Source: Chondrosia reniformis | Lineage: Eukaryota; Porifera; Demospongiae; Chondrillida; Chondrillidae | DNA: 64,000 bases | Reading direction: 5' to 3' | NCBI GenBank assembly: GCA_947172415.1 | Contig: OX359193.1 | Span: 8,643,501 to 8,707,500 of the forward strand | Part shown: positions 21,370 to 33,599 of the stretch, one piece after another | Layout: each line of letters begins with the position of its first letter | Position numbering within the stretch: the first letter of the stretch is position 1 | Notes under the pieces: model-generated | Databases searched by the model: none | Told to the model about the DNA's origin: nothing | Seen by the model: the letters and a program-made list of their open reading frames with translations, nothing else | Made by a program: the position numbers and the translations under genes

Positions 21370-21605
21370 GTTTCATCATAGAATGTTTTTGTATTTCAAT
21401 TATTTATCTTTATAGATGCCACGTCTTAGCTAGGCATGTCATTCTGAGTGGGTGTGTCATTCTGAGTGGTTGAGGTTATAAGAATGTTTTATCATAGTAT
21501 GTTTTTGTATTTCAATTATTTATCTTTACAGATGCCATGTCTTAGCTAGGCGTGTCATTCTGAGTGGGCGTGTCATTCTGAGTGGGCGTGTCATTCTGAG
21601 TGGGT
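21370..21605. repeat. Duplicated ~115-bp segment with nested 17-bp repeats
   Basis: A block beginning near TTTTTGTATTTCAATTATTT and containing GATGCCACGTCTTAGCTAGG occurs twice. Inside it GTCATTCTGAGTGGGCGT repeats two to three times. It lies between the convergent TM9SF-like and DIS3L2 genes. Confidence 0.75.
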
Positions 21606-21609
21606 GAGG

Positions 21610-24600
21610 TTATAAGAACCTATACAAGAAACAATATACCAGAATGCATACAGCATAGCTAGCATGCCGGTAAAAGAGGAATGTACCAACCATAGTTCTG
21701 AGAGAGTCTTGAACAGAGAGAGATACATCAACCTCTGTAAACACAACCATTTCCTACAGAAGACAACAAATAGTTGTGTGATTCCTGAGAGCCTGGCAAC
21801 TTACCTGAGGGAGTTTCCCTTTCCATTTAAGGGAAAGCTTGTGCTGTCCCTCTACATATCTGTGCTCAAAGTATTCTAAATCTGCAAATTTCTGAAGTTG
21901 CTACAGTTGTCCAGAAAGCACTATTCAAGTACTCTCTGTAATTCATCAGTCAGAATCGTACCTCACAATATACCCGCTTGATAATGCCCGAATGCTTCAG
22001 GACTACATCAAATGACTTATCTAAGACTTGTATAACCATTCCAGTGTCTCTCACCTCCTTAACCTCCTAGAGACATATAGATACATGGATGGGTAGATAC
22101 ATGGATGGGTGGATGGGTGGATGGGTGGATACATGGATGGGTAGATACATGGATGGGTAGATACATGGATGGGTAGATATATGGATGGGTAGATATATGG
22201 ATGGGTAGATACGTGGATGGGTGGATGGGTGGATGGGTGGATACATGCATGGGTGGATACATGGATGGGTGGGTTAGTAGATATGTACCTTTATAAAGAG
22301 GGTAAAGAACAAGTCCCTACTTGCAGTCTAGCAAAACAAAGTGTTAATTGCAACGTGTCAACAAACTAAAGTGGAAGAGGAGACTAACATCGGCCAGTTT
22401 GGCTGCCTTCTTCCTCAAGTTGCAGTTCTCTGCAATTGCCTCAACAACTTGTGTTGTGTAAGAACATTTCGGACCCGCATCTGATAATTACAGATAAGGT
22501 CTTACATGGTAGTTGTTTACCATGGCAACACTTACCCAGGCATTCTGCTAGTAGCCTATGGACAACTACATCAGCATATCTTCGGATTGGAGATGTAAAG
22601 TGAGTGTAATAGGCAACATTTAAAGCATAGTGTCTCCATTCTTCCATGTCATCAAGTAGTCCAGTGCAGAAGTAGCTAGCTGTCTAAGAAAAGGAATGTC
22701 ACCATGGCAACATGATTAGCAATCCACCTCTTGTTCACCTCCATAATCTTTGTGCAGTACACAGTTAATATCAGTTGAGCGAGGTCGTACTGCTGTAGAG
22801 GTCCTTGCTGGATGTTCTGTAGGGACTTCTGCAGGAAGGACAACAATATGGCGGTCACAACTCCTCAATCTCTCTACCAGACACACAATATGGCGGTCAC
22901 AACTCCTCAATCTCTCTACCAGACACACAATATGGCGGTCACAACTCCTCAATCTCTCTACCAGACACACAATATGGCGGTCACAACTCCTCAATCTCTC
23001 TACCAGACACACAATATGGCGGTCACAACTCCTCAATCTCTCTACCAGACACACAATATGGCGGTCACAACTCCTCAATCTCTCTACCAGACACACAATA
23101 TGGCGGTCACAACTCCTCAATCTCTCTACCAGACACACAATATGGCGGTCACAACTCCTCAATCTCTCTACCAGACACAGACCTGAATGTTTCCAGCAGT
23201 CTTTGTGTCCAGTGACACTCCAAGAGATGACATCACCTCGCCCTAATATAAGCGGCCATTGCAAGAGGGTTCAAGCTACTCTATATAATGCTCACTAGTC
23301 GTTCTGTGAGGTGCTCCTTGGGAGAAGGGTGTCTTCGGAGTAAAGCAGTTTCAGGAAAGGCTTCTGCTAATCTCTTAGCCACGCTCATGTTGGCCAGCAA
23401 CATGAATTCTTCAACTAATCTGAAATGTACCATCTTACATCATGTCAACAGGAACCTACCTACTGATGTGGGTATCTACCTACTGATGTGGGTACCTGCC
23501 TACTGATGTGAGTACCTGCCTACTGATGTGGGTACCTACCTACTGATGTGGGTACCTACCTATTACTGTCCCTCAGCTTGTAGACGGAGTACCCATTTGG
23601 GAGACCAGTGGATGGATCCAAAGAAAATTGAAGCTTTGGCTATAGTAAGAGGTAAACCCTACAATTAATGAACTCTATCTTAATGATGGTTCTCACCTGA
23701 TTAAGCTGCAGACTTCCTTTGGCAAACCTTTGTTTTCTTAAATTACTGGCTATCTACTTTCAGAAAGAAATGGATCTGAAGAGGTTGCCACGGTTACCAA
23801 ATAGGCTTATTTACTTTGTGTAAGAGACCCACAGAATTAGAAACATCTTCAATAGTGAAATCTCCTAAGGGCAAATTGTGAAGGAATGTTATAATAGTTG
23901 AAGATCGGGTGAATTCTGTTAACGCAGTGGACATGTTGGTGAACATGTTAGATGTGAGGCAAAGACTCTATCTTTGTGGTTGGATGACGCTTCTACCTGC
24001 TACTGACGGCAACTCCTCCTCTGAAAACCTCTTTTTGGGGTCCTCAATCATTACCTTATAAGGGCACACAAAGCATTGGTTGTTAAAGAGGCTGAAACAG
24101 GCTCTTCCAGTTCAGTGCTAACCTGAGCTTGATAGTAACTCAGCTTTGCACAGGACATTATAACTGACCTTCCCATCCACTCATCAATTATCTAACACAC
24201 AGCAGGACAAAACCCACATTTACAGTGGCATAACTTGTTGTCATGGCAACCAAATGAATTATATCATGGGTAGAAAACAGAATGTTGTGTTACACGCAGT
24301 TTCTTCTCAAACCTCTCCATCTTCTGTGAGAGTCCAAAGAATAGAGAAAGCCAAGCGTTCCTAGAGGTGGGAGGAGAGGATGTCAGAGCAGTTGGTGGGA
24401 CTACACCACAAACCTCAGCTGGGTTCAGACTGCACAGTTCCTCGCAAAGTAACCGTGGCAACATGGGGATGACCTAGTCACCAGGGTGGAGCAGCTAGTG
24501 AAGTATATTTAGAAACGGTTCAAGCTAACCTTTTGAACCAGGTATACACTAGTGGCCCTTGATCTGGCTATGTTGTCCAGGGCAGTCCCCTTCCTCAAGA

Positions 24601-27157
24601 AGAAGGAGACATCTGCAATGTGAACGCCAACTTGAAATGTTGCCTTGCCAGGTTGACCTTCCTGAATGAGCCTACAGTGCAGTGCATCATCCAGGTCCTA
24701 CATTCATGGGGCAGTGAAGAGCAGACAGTGGAGGGAGAGCAGACAGTGGAGGGAGAGCAGACAGTGGAGGGAGAGCAGACAGTGGAGGGAGAGCAGACAG
24801 TGTGGGAGGACACATTACCCTGGCTGTTTCTGGATCAATGGAGAATACACACGTGCACTCTCTAGTAAAGTCTCTTCGTTTCATCTTCTCCTCCTAATCT
24901 CACAACATAAGAGAAACTGAGAAATATCTACAAACAATATTACATTTAACTTACTGCAGGAAGTTGCCATGGCAACTGTATACCTAATTCATCAAGCGCT
25001 ACTCGAGGGAATTCTTCATCTTTAATGTCATTGGCAAACAAAATGGCTTCTGTTTCTGGTTCAACATCTCCAGCCTGACCAATACTCTTTATCAAGGTAC
25101 TGTATTCATATGAGGTATATATCCATGGAGCAGAGGTGATACTATCATAGGAAAGTCTTACCCATTGACAAAGGATGAATCACTTGGACAATTTAATATC
25201 TTTGCTAAAAATAGAGTGTTCTCATATTTTCTTTTACATTGCATGTAGTCTACAAGATTAACATGGCTACAGTAATCACATGACTGTCACATGACTATCA
25301 CATGACTATCACATGACTGTCACATTGGTGCCATACCCTTTGGACATGTATCCAGAGGTACAATTATTCGTGGTACACACGGATCTCTTGGACTGAAGAG
25401 TGCTTTACCCAAGGACTAGTTGAATGCATCCAAAGTCACTCAGTTATCTGGCATTCTACGGAAGAGAGCTCACCTTGTCGAAATGCCCCAAAGTTCCAGG
25501 TGCTACTCGGCAGTGTTGGTACTCACTGATGTGGACAACCTAGAGTGACAGACAAGGCATATTAGCATAGGACAACCTAGAGTGGCAGACAAGGCATATT
25601 AGCATAGGACAACCAGAGTGGCAGACAAGGCATATTAGCATAGGACAACCTAGAGTGGCAGACAAGGCATATTAGCATAGGACAACCTAGAGCATATTAG
25701 CATAGGACAACCTAGAGTGACAGACAAGGCATATTAGCATAGGACAACCTAGAGTGGCAGACAAGGCATATTAGCATAGGACAACCTAGAGTGGCAGACA
25801 AGGCATATTAGCATAGGACAACCTAGAGTGGCAGACAAGGCATATTAGCATAGGACAACCTAGAGTGGCAGACAAGGCATATTAGCATAGGACAACCTAG
25901 AGTGGCAGACAAGGCATATTAGCATAGGACAACCTAGAGTGGCAGACAAGGCATATTAGCATAGGACAACCTAGAGTGGCAGACAAGGCATATTAGCATA
26001 GGACAACCTAGAGTGGCAGACAAGGCGTATTAGCATAGGACAACCTAGAGTGGCAGACAAGGCGTATTAGCATAGGACAACCTAGAGTGGCAGACAAGGC
26101 ATATTAGCATAGGACAACCTAGAGTGGCAGACAAGGCATATTAGCATAGGACAACCTAGAGTGGCAGACAAGGCATATTAGCATAGGACAACCTAGAGTG
26201 GCAGACAAGGCATATTAGCATAGGACAACCTAGAGTGGCAGACAAGGCATATTAGCATAGGACAACCTAGAGTGGCAGACAAGGCATATTAGCATAGGAC
26301 AACCTAGAGTAGCAGACAAGGCATATTAGCATAGGACAACCTAGAGTGGCAGACAAGGCATATTAGCATAGGACAACCTAGAGTGGCAGACAAGGCATAT
26401 TAGCATAGGACAACCTAGAGTGTCAGACAAGGTATATTAGCATAGGACAACCTAGAGTGGCAGACAAGGCATATTAGCATAGGACAACCTAGAGTGGCAG
26501 ACAAGGCATATTAGCATAGGACAACCTAGAGTGGCAGACAAGGCATATTAGCATAGGACAACCTAGAGTGGCAGACAAGGCATATTAGCATAGGCTTCTA
26601 CTCAATGACACTTTCCAACCTTTGCTGTCCTGTGTGGCCAGGTTTGATCGGTCACATGATCTTCCTTATTTGGTGGCAGCAACCGGAGGACCACCACATC
26701 CCCATTCAAAGCTCGGTTACGTGCTGATACACCATCAATATGGATGTCCATTCCACCACACTAGAAAGGGTACAACAAGTCGAATATACAACGCCCTCGC
26801 GTCTGCACCACGCCCATCCAACTCACAGGATCATCCACGTACGCATCTGTGTAGCACTTTGGGTTGATTCGCAGGACTCCCTTTGGAATTGAATAGACTT
26901 GAATTGAATACACTACACGTCCACTCGCTCAATTCATGCCACTCGTACCTTTACCAGTTCTCGTCTCTGGAGCCCCTTCTGGACTTGCTCCTTGTCGTAA
27001 TATGGTTCGTACGGCTGTTTAAAATTGATGTTAATAGCGATGTGAAGCTAAACGGAACTAGTTTACTTACAGGATCTACTTTCCTTTGGAATAAATAAGA
27101 AATATTTTTTTTCTTCTTTGTCGGATCATTTGTTACTTTCCCAACGCCCTCGGCCAT
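21610..27157 (-). CDS. DIS3L2: DIS3L2 3'-5' exoribonuclease
   Basis: 26 exons, about 747 aa. Exons 5' to 3': 27157-27071, 27014-26949, 26880-26827, 26760-26620, 25539-25474, 25415-25337, 25204-25162, 25099-24955, 24893-24819, 24697-24530, 24473-24414, 24360-24313, 24191-24123, 24054-23997, 23864-23815, 23753-23697, 23639-23560, 23419-23296, 23242-23183, 22828-22739, 22683-22536, 22480-22389, 22327-22289, 22066-21962, 21900-21805, 21753-21610. There is no PIN domain. Cold-shock domains are followed by the RNB domain with the catalytic motif ARDLDDAL (D253, D255, D256), [18 protein letters not shown] and [20 protein letters not shown], then a C-terminal S1-like part. DIS3L2 degrades uridylated RNAs in the cytoplasm. 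Catalytic residues are intact. Several introns carry minisatellites. Confidence 0.92.
22070..22275. repeat. GGATGGGT/AGATACAT tandem array in a DIS3L2 intron
   Basis: Short units of 8 and 16 bp (GATACATGGATGGGTA) fill the intron between DIS3L2 exons 22327-22289 and 22066-21962. The array resembles that at 11845-12150. Confidence 0.9.
22845..23182. repeat. 42-bp minisatellite, 8 copies, abutting a DIS3L2 donor
   Basis: Eight almost identical 42-bp units each contain ACAATATGGCGGTCAC, a YY1-like core. The array begins directly at the donor of exon 23242-23183: the intron starts GTCTGTGTCTGG and the units read GTGTGTCTGG. It fills the whole intron up to the next acceptor. Open frames on both strands are by-products of stop-free units. 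Confidence 0.93.
23450..23570. repeat. 20-bp tandem repeat containing the exon's splice donor
   Basis: About six units of TACCTACTGATGTGGGTACC type. On the minus strand the DIS3L2 exon 23639-23560 ends with donor GTAGGTACC, and each unit repeats GTAGGTACC or a close variant, producing a row of potential donors. Confidence 0.85.
24715..24803. repeat. 18-bp tandem repeat, 5 copies
   Basis: GCAGACAGTGGAGGGAGA units occupy most of the intron just before the catalytic DLDDAL exon of DIS3L2. Confidence 0.9.
25540..26597. repeat. 37-bp minisatellite, about 28 copies, containing the splice acceptor
   Basis: The 1.08-kb DIS3L2 intron consists almost wholly of 37-bp units. On the minus strand each ends CACTCTAGGTTGTCC. 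The real acceptor of exon 25539-25474 is CTAG|GTTGTCC, so every unit carries the complete 3' splice site plus the first exon bases. Most units are identical; one shortened unit and a few substitutions are seen. Confidence 0.93.
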
Positions 27158-27319
27158 ATTTAGCGTGATAATCGCAAACACAAGTGTACAGACGTATATA
27201 TCAAATATAATATACATAATATAATACAGATAGAGTTTAATTACCTGAAAAAAATGCAGCCAAAACATACTTACATATATGGAGACAAGATGAAACAAAA
27301 CGTGTCACAAAACAGTCTA

Positions 27320-30300
27320 TCAAAGGCACAACTGATGCACTGGACCAGAACTGGACAGGTAGCCAGTGTCAGAAAAGTTGGAGACAAAGTCATAGCCAAT
27401 TGTTGGAGGTGTGGCTTCCTTAAACCTTTTATTTGCAGAACCTGATGATGGAGAAGGCAACCTTTTAGACAGAGCTACATTGTTACCTGAATGGCCTGTA
27501 TACTGAGGACTATATACATCATCTGGACTTGGTTGTACAGAATAAGATGGCGAACTGAATCCATCATGATTTGTCAAATTAGTATCAATGGACAACTGAT
27601 TAGACGGCCACATATCATGTCTTTCATCTCGATGAGTGGAGTTGTGACACTCCAGTTTCACTAGAATGTTCTCCACCTCTTCCAGTGCTAGGGGTTGAAA
27701 TGGCTCGTTCAGCGAGAGTATGCCCGAGTCTCTGCTCTCCGCTCGACCGGAGCAGCTTGTGTCGGTAGTCTCTACTGGATGCACACCACTGTCACACATG
27801 TCTTCTCCGAGAGTTGGATGAGAGGCTAACTGAGCACTTGGCAAGTTGGGACTGCTGTTGCCAGGGCAACCTATATGGTATTCATGATGATTTAAGGAAT
27901 GTTGAGTTGACTGAGGCGGAACCATAGACCAAGATGCTCCATAGTTGGGTGTGGCAGAGGGTGTGTATTGCGGCATCAGAAGAGGAGTGTGCTGCCCATA
28001 GGCGGATGACACAGTCTGGTTCGGAGGGTAAGTTGGACTTTGCAGTAGTGTACTGTGAGAAAGGCCACTGTGAATTATAATTGGATCCTGGCCCTATGGA
28101 ATAATACAAATTAGTGTAGCCATACTGTAGTGTACCAAGATGAGTAACAACTCACTTTAGAGCGATCTCTATTTCTCCCGTGAACTGAACCAAACGAATC
28201 AGCACTTGCTTCAATAAGAGCTCCATCAGACTAGGAGAACGGACCCACATTGTATATGATAGTACATCAGGGGACATGAGTATTGCTCACCAGTAGAGGA
28301 GTGCAGGGCTGTCTAGGGATCTTCTTGGCCTGAGGAGCCACGAGGTGGGGCCACGCCTCCAGGAGGGACGGCAGCAACTTCTGAGAAGTCTGTCTACTAG
28401 CACTTCTCAAAAAGTCCATCTTTGAAATGAAAACACTGTAGGCAACATCTAAGTAAGAAGACAGCTGAAAGTTAGAATAGGCACCAGTGATCACCTCACA
28501 TATCTTCCAACCTTTTGGCTTGCAATACTTTAGACCATTCTTGTAGCACAGAACTGCATCACTACATTAGTAAAATGACACTCTTCTCATCTCAGACACA
28601 GATGTAGTATAGAATTACCAACTTACAACACTTGATGGACAGATTCATACAAGATTCCAAGGTATTGCCAAGATTGCACATATGTAGTGTCAATGTACAC
28701 AGCTGATATGTATGACTGGAGGGCATCGTAGGCTTGTCCCAACTGGTGGTAGAGGCACCTGCGGCAGGCAACATACACAAGGTGAGGTTGACGGTATCAG
28801 CGTCACATGCGACAGGCCGACCAATACTCACCCAATGGCACTCCACACCTCTGCTCGTCCACTGTTCCGGTTGATGGCCTGCTGGAAGGCCACAAAGGAG
28901 TCTTGCAGTTTGGACTCCTTCTCATAACACTTTCCCAAGAGGTACCATGCCTGCCAGGAGGAGGGGTTGGCGCCCACAGCTGACTTGAGCAACCCAATAG
29001 CCTTGTCACTACGACTGCTACACACACTGTCCAGCAAAGCTGAAGTGTGGTACATCCAACCTGTATACAGAGACTACCTCTCTATAAAGACTGCTCCTAT
29101 ACAGAGACTACCTCTCTATAAAGACTGCTCCTTTACAGAGACTACCTCAATCAATCAATCTTATTTTAGGTGGGAGGGCCTATTAGCCAAATTGACTACT
29201 TTACAAGGAGCCCACCATAACATACTACTACCTCTCATACACCCACCTTGCTGTCTGTATGCTAAAGATCTGAGTTTTGGTCCGATGTGAGGGTAACTGA
29301 GGACTTCTTCAAACTTCTCAACAGCTTCTTTGCTTCTTCCCAACATCCCATAGACGTGGCCCAAATAAAACACAACTAAACAGGAAGTAATTACAACTAA
29401 CAAGCAATACAGAAGTGCCAGGTTTTTAGTCATACCTTCCGGCCGGCTGAGAGTGCAAGGACTATTATCTGCGACCACCTCTTGAAAGTACTGCAAGGCA
29501 TGTAATAGGCAGTGACTAGGCAGACGTAGATGGTAAACTTTCCGCCCACCTTCAAAGCATCACTATAATTCCTTTGTTTGTTACAGATGATGGCTATTCG
29601 CAAGGCACACTCATTTCTCCTATTAAAGTTCTGGAAGAATCCTAGAATCTGCTTGAACTTTTCTATGGCTTCAGAACTGTAGGAAATAGTTTCAGCCCAA
29701 CTAATCGGTTATGTCACTTGTGTGTATCTGTAAACACTCACCCTAGTTCAGTGGAGAAGTGGAAGTACACCATTCCCAAACCATACAGGAAGTGGACATC
29801 CTCACTTGACTGCCCAGGACAACTTGTCTGATATTTCTCATAGTTTAATTGAGCTACACCGGACACACCCACTGTCACCTTTATGTACACTCAGTAGATT
29901 CAGTAGCACATTACCTTCTTCAAATTTCTCTAGGAGAAGGCAGAGATGCCCAACCTTGCAGTAGTACTCGTGGTCTGATGCGGCCCGGTCGCTCCAACAC
30001 CTGACACCCTGCAGTGATGGGGACAGCCATTGTTACCTAAAGTGATAACTCATCACACTTGGAGCTGATAAGGTAAACAACACACTACAGCATACAGTGG
30101 GTGCTCATAAGCTGTCATAGCACAGTAGAGCCAGTCTTGCAATTCATTTAAATCTCACAAAAACATTTTAAAATTGGCAAGAAGGCAAGACAGAAAGTAA
30201 CTGTTAAATAACGAAGTCATAGAACTTCAGGTTCAACTTATGTCATTATCATAAATGTTATATAAGAAAACTTTAAAGGGACCAGAAGCCAAGTCGAGAA

Positions 30301-30909
30301 CATAACAAACAACTGAACTTACCCTCTCAAGTACCATCTTCCCAACTGTTTCCGTCTCACTCGCCCCCGCGTGATCTCTAATGGCCACAAATCCGAAGTC
30401 AGTGCTGCAAGCAACGGAAACAGATCAAAGAATCTCACGCACAGTTCAGCTGAAAGGCGTGGGCGAATATTTCTTGGAAAAGTTACAGACCGCAATCGTC
30501 GATAGTGAAAATTCATTTTATTCAATGCCATCCTTTCATGTTCGATAATTAGAACATACGTATAATAAATTGCATATATTGTATACATTATAAATATCGA
30601 ATTAGCTTCTTTTTATTCGACAATTTGGATTTGCTGTATGTACAACAGATGTAACAGTGATTGTATCGTCAACGTTATGCCACTTGCGCATGCACAGTCG
30701 TACCTGTTCAGAGAGAGCAGAATTCGCTCCTCCTCCTCCGCCAGCGACGCCGTTAAAGTCGGCACTTCGCAGGCATCACACGATGCTCCTTCCTTGTTTG
30801 ACTTCATATCGTGACTTGCTTCACTTGAAGTATACAATTTCGTTTCCTCTTGCAGAGCGGACTCCTCTTTCGGACTTTCCCCAGCCTCGACTAGTGACAT
30901 GCTAAGCAT
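27320..30909 (-). CDS. UTX/KDM6-like TPR protein lacking a JmjC domain
   Basis: 13 exons, 740 aa: 30909-30704, 30404-30323, 30008-29915, 29853-29742, 29676-29550, 29490-29436, 29375-29247, 29060-28832, 28758-28627, 28561-28512, 28448-28291, 28230-28156, 28093-27320. Residues ~70-440 follow the UTX (KDM6A) TPR region closely: HEYYCKVGHLCLLLEKFEEG, DNSPCTL, SSWQAWYLLGKCYEKESKLQD, QAYDALQSYISAVYID, and KLLPSLLEAW (human LLPSIEEAW). The last exon gives a Ser/Pro/Gln-rich tail of about 300 residues ending in a stop; no JmjC or zinc-binding part is present. It may be a scaffold in a COMPASS-like complex or Cyc8-like. Catalysis is not expected. Confidence 0.75.
29061..29146. repeat. 34-bp tandem repeat shared with the MAP4K intron at 57553-57770
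   Basis: Two and a half units are the exact reverse complement of the 34-bp unit found in an intron of the misshapen-type kinase gene. On the minus strand the unit's TCTCTGTATACAG forms the acceptor of UTX-like exon 29060-28832. Confidence 0.85.
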
Positions 30910-31391
30910 TGATACGAGCTCTCTTCCTTATGTTGGTTCGCTGTCCAGATTCAAAACTCCTTTTCCACCACAGCTCAGAGTTAACGATGAGGATATGCCG
31001 TTTTGAGGTAGCGCGCTGCTTCTCGTAGGTGAATATTGCTGATCTACTCATGTAAATAAAGTCACACCTTGTGAATTATGAATATGATTTATGTGAATCA
31101 CGTCACGTGTCTGCATGGGGATTTCCCTCCTGTAGATGGCAGAGGTCGTTAACAAAGCGTGCAAGAAGCAAGCTTGTGCCATTCAGTATTGTCTTCAGGG
31201 TAGGTAAATTAGCTGATAATGATAGAAATGTCCTAAGAATTTGAGCTGCGTTTATTAGCCAACGACTATCAGGAGGAGAAGTGTCGTCGTGAAGTTGAGG
31301 CTCTCTTAGCTTGCTGCAAACGATTGACAGAAAAGCAATTTCAAAATTCGGATACTTGTAGTGGAGTGATTCTTCAAGTGAATAGGTAGCC
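30910..31391. promoter_or_regulatory. Divergent intergenic region, UTX-like (-) and TMEM33 (+)
   Basis: 482 bp separate the two start codons. A minus-strand open frame at 31103-31393 (96 codons) lies here, but it resembles no family I know and overlaps the TMEM33 5' end, so I do not call it a gene. A shared promoter is inferred from the arrangement alone. Confidence 0.4.
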
Positions 31392-33027
31392 ATGGCAACA
31401 GCTGGATCCAGTTCAGAGGGTGAACCTGTAACTCTCTCGGTCAGTCCCTATAGCAGTTGTGTGTGTCAGTTCAGTACAATGTAATTAAATGTCTCATTTC
31501 CACAGATGCATTTGAAAGGAGATATTGTTGGAACCATTTTATTCTTTTTGAGAATTGTGGTGATCTTGGCATCCATTTTTGCCATTATTTCGCTCTTAGG
31601 GTAAGTCCCTCTGATCAACTACTTGCCCACACCCACACCCATTGTGGGTTTCTTATTTCTGAGTAGACTTGAGAGAGGCGTGACGTGTTACTACTTGGCA
31701 ATGCAAGTCTCAATGACTCTGTATACAGTACGGCTTATCCAGAGGAAGTACCAGGACAAGGTCCCCCTCTTCAGCTACCAGTTTGTGCAGTTCTTCTGTA
31801 CTCAGGACAGCGGTCACTATGTCTGGTACAGCTTCTTCTATGCTGGACATTCACCTCACTCAGGTATGGCACTGAGGAGACTCAATGGATTCAAGTAAAG
31901 CACCATTTCATGTCTATTCCGATAGTCTTGCTGATTCCACTACTGCTCTATGCTGTGTTTCAGGCATTCAAATTTGCTGCAGATATTTCAAAAGTAGTTA
32001 TTTTAAGCAAACATGGAAGGAGTATAAGTATTTAATTTTTTTTTCTCTTCCCTCTATAGTTTCTACCTGTAGCAGTGGGAAGGTTTGAGATGAATATGGT
32101 TACTCCTGGCAATACTTGATAGCATTTTTTCTCTGATAGATTAATTCTTGCTATCAATGGTGTCCTTCAGAGGAAGCAGCCAACCATTTTGAGGTTTATA
32201 GCTTCAGCTGAAATCTTCCTGATGCCCGTACTTGTCTACAGAGTTTTCAGGTATGGTGAGGTAATAAACCTTGACAGTTGTTACTCCACACAATGCCCCT
32301 CTCCTCCCCTCTCCTCCCCCCTCAGTGGAAGTGGTTCCATTCTGGCTCCCATCGTCCACTACTACTTTCTCAAGTGGAGATACAAGTCCACCAGGAACCC
32401 ATATGTCAGGTTAGTCTACTTACAGAACCAAGCCTTATGCAACACCCCAGCCTTCTTATGCAGCACCCCAGCCTTCTTATGCAACACCTCAGCCTTCTTA
32501 TGCAACACCTCAGCCTTCTTATGCAACACCCCAGCCTTCTTATGCAGCACCCCAGCCTTCTTATGCAACACCCCAGCCTTCTTATGCAACACCCCAGCCT
32601 TCTTATGCAACACCCCAGCCTTCTTATGCAACACCCCAGCCTTCTTATGCAACACCCCAGCCTTCTTATGCAACACCCCAGCCTTCTTATGCAACACCTC
32701 CAGCCTTCTTATGCAGCACCCCAGCCTTCTTATGCAACACCCCAGCCTTCTTATGCAACACCCCAGCCTTCTTATGCAACACCTCAGCCTTCTTATGCAA
32801 CACCTAAGCCTTCTTATGTAACACCTCCAGCATGCCTAATATCTCAATATTCTAGTCTTTCTCTTCATCTCTTTCACAACCAAACTCCTCCCTCTCCATC
32901 CACATGCAGGATAATCTTTGGTGAGCTGCGTGAAGTTGGTGAATACTTGGCCAGACATCCCAGATGTCCTCACTTTGTGCAGACGTTTCTCAATAGGTGT
33001 ATTCAGCTGTTATCTTCCTTAGTATAG
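31392..33027 (+). CDS. TMEM33: TMEM33 ER membrane protein
   Basis: Eight exons: 31392-31439, 31506-31600, 31664-31863, 31896-31993, 32058-32080, 32140-32250, 32326-32409, 32910-33027, 258 aa (human 247). Diagnostic blocks are LRFIASAEIFLMPVLVYRVF, GSILAPIVHYYFLKWRYKS, TRNPYVR and IIFGELREVGEYL. Several membrane segments are evident. TMEM33 (Pom33/Per33 family) is an ER/nuclear-envelope protein linked to reticulon function and stress responses. Exon 5 is a 23-nt microexon (FLPVAVG) that phase requires. The last intron contains a 21-bp minisatellite. AATAAA at 33070-33075. Confidence 0.92.
32428..32830. repeat. 21-bp minisatellite, about 18 copies
   Basis: CAGCCTTCTTATGCAACACC-type units in the last TMEM33 intron. 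The unit length is a multiple of three and stop-free in several frames, giving spurious long open frames on both strands. Confidence 0.93.
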
Positions 33028-33599
33028 CGTCTAGAGACCTAGGATTGAAGCCTCTTGAAGAGGTCTTTTAATAAACATAGAGTGTTGGTCGGTTATCAGT
33101 AGAATTGTTACATAATTAAAACAGAGACTGAGTGGGCGGTCGACCCTATGTAAAGCGTAACGCAAATAGCGTGGTTCCGTGCATGCAGCCTCGGGTACGT
33201 GTGCATTGTCCGGATATCCCCAATGCTAATTGTATACCGTACCTAATAGAAGCGTGGGCGTAAACTAGCTCGATGTAAATGTGCAGACTGTGCCCGTAGC
33301 TATTGACGAGTGAGTTGACTACCGTCAAAAGTGCTGGAGACGAACAAGATCATTTTGGACTGTATATTTCGTCTGGTAAGACATAGTTTTCGCAAGCTAA
33401 GAGATTTGAGCCTAGGTGATAACACTGTACTTTTACAACTCATTATTTTGTCTTGTTTTTAGAAGATATTACGAGCTACTGGTGTCCATTGACTGTTGAC
33501 ATTCATTTCTTGTCCAAGTTAATCGTCCTGTATCTCTGAGTGTCTCATTTGTTGTGTCCGAAGTCTTGTTAGTGACAGACAAACAGATTTGGAGAAGGA
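33028..33599. other. Intergenic DNA
   Basis: 3' UTR of TMEM33 up to its polyadenylation signal, then probable promoter and 5' UTR of the next plus-strand gene, which may include a non-coding exon. No other feature is supported. Confidence 0.5.

Noticed and set aside
22716-23298. 182-codon repeat ORFs on both strands at the 42-bp array
   Set aside because: They result from a stop-free unit whose length is divisible by three, within a DIS3L2 intron bounded by good splice sites.
31103-31393. 96-codon minus-strand ORF upstream of TMEM33
   Set aside because: No family resemblance, no splice or start context beyond chance, and it overlaps the TMEM33 start region.
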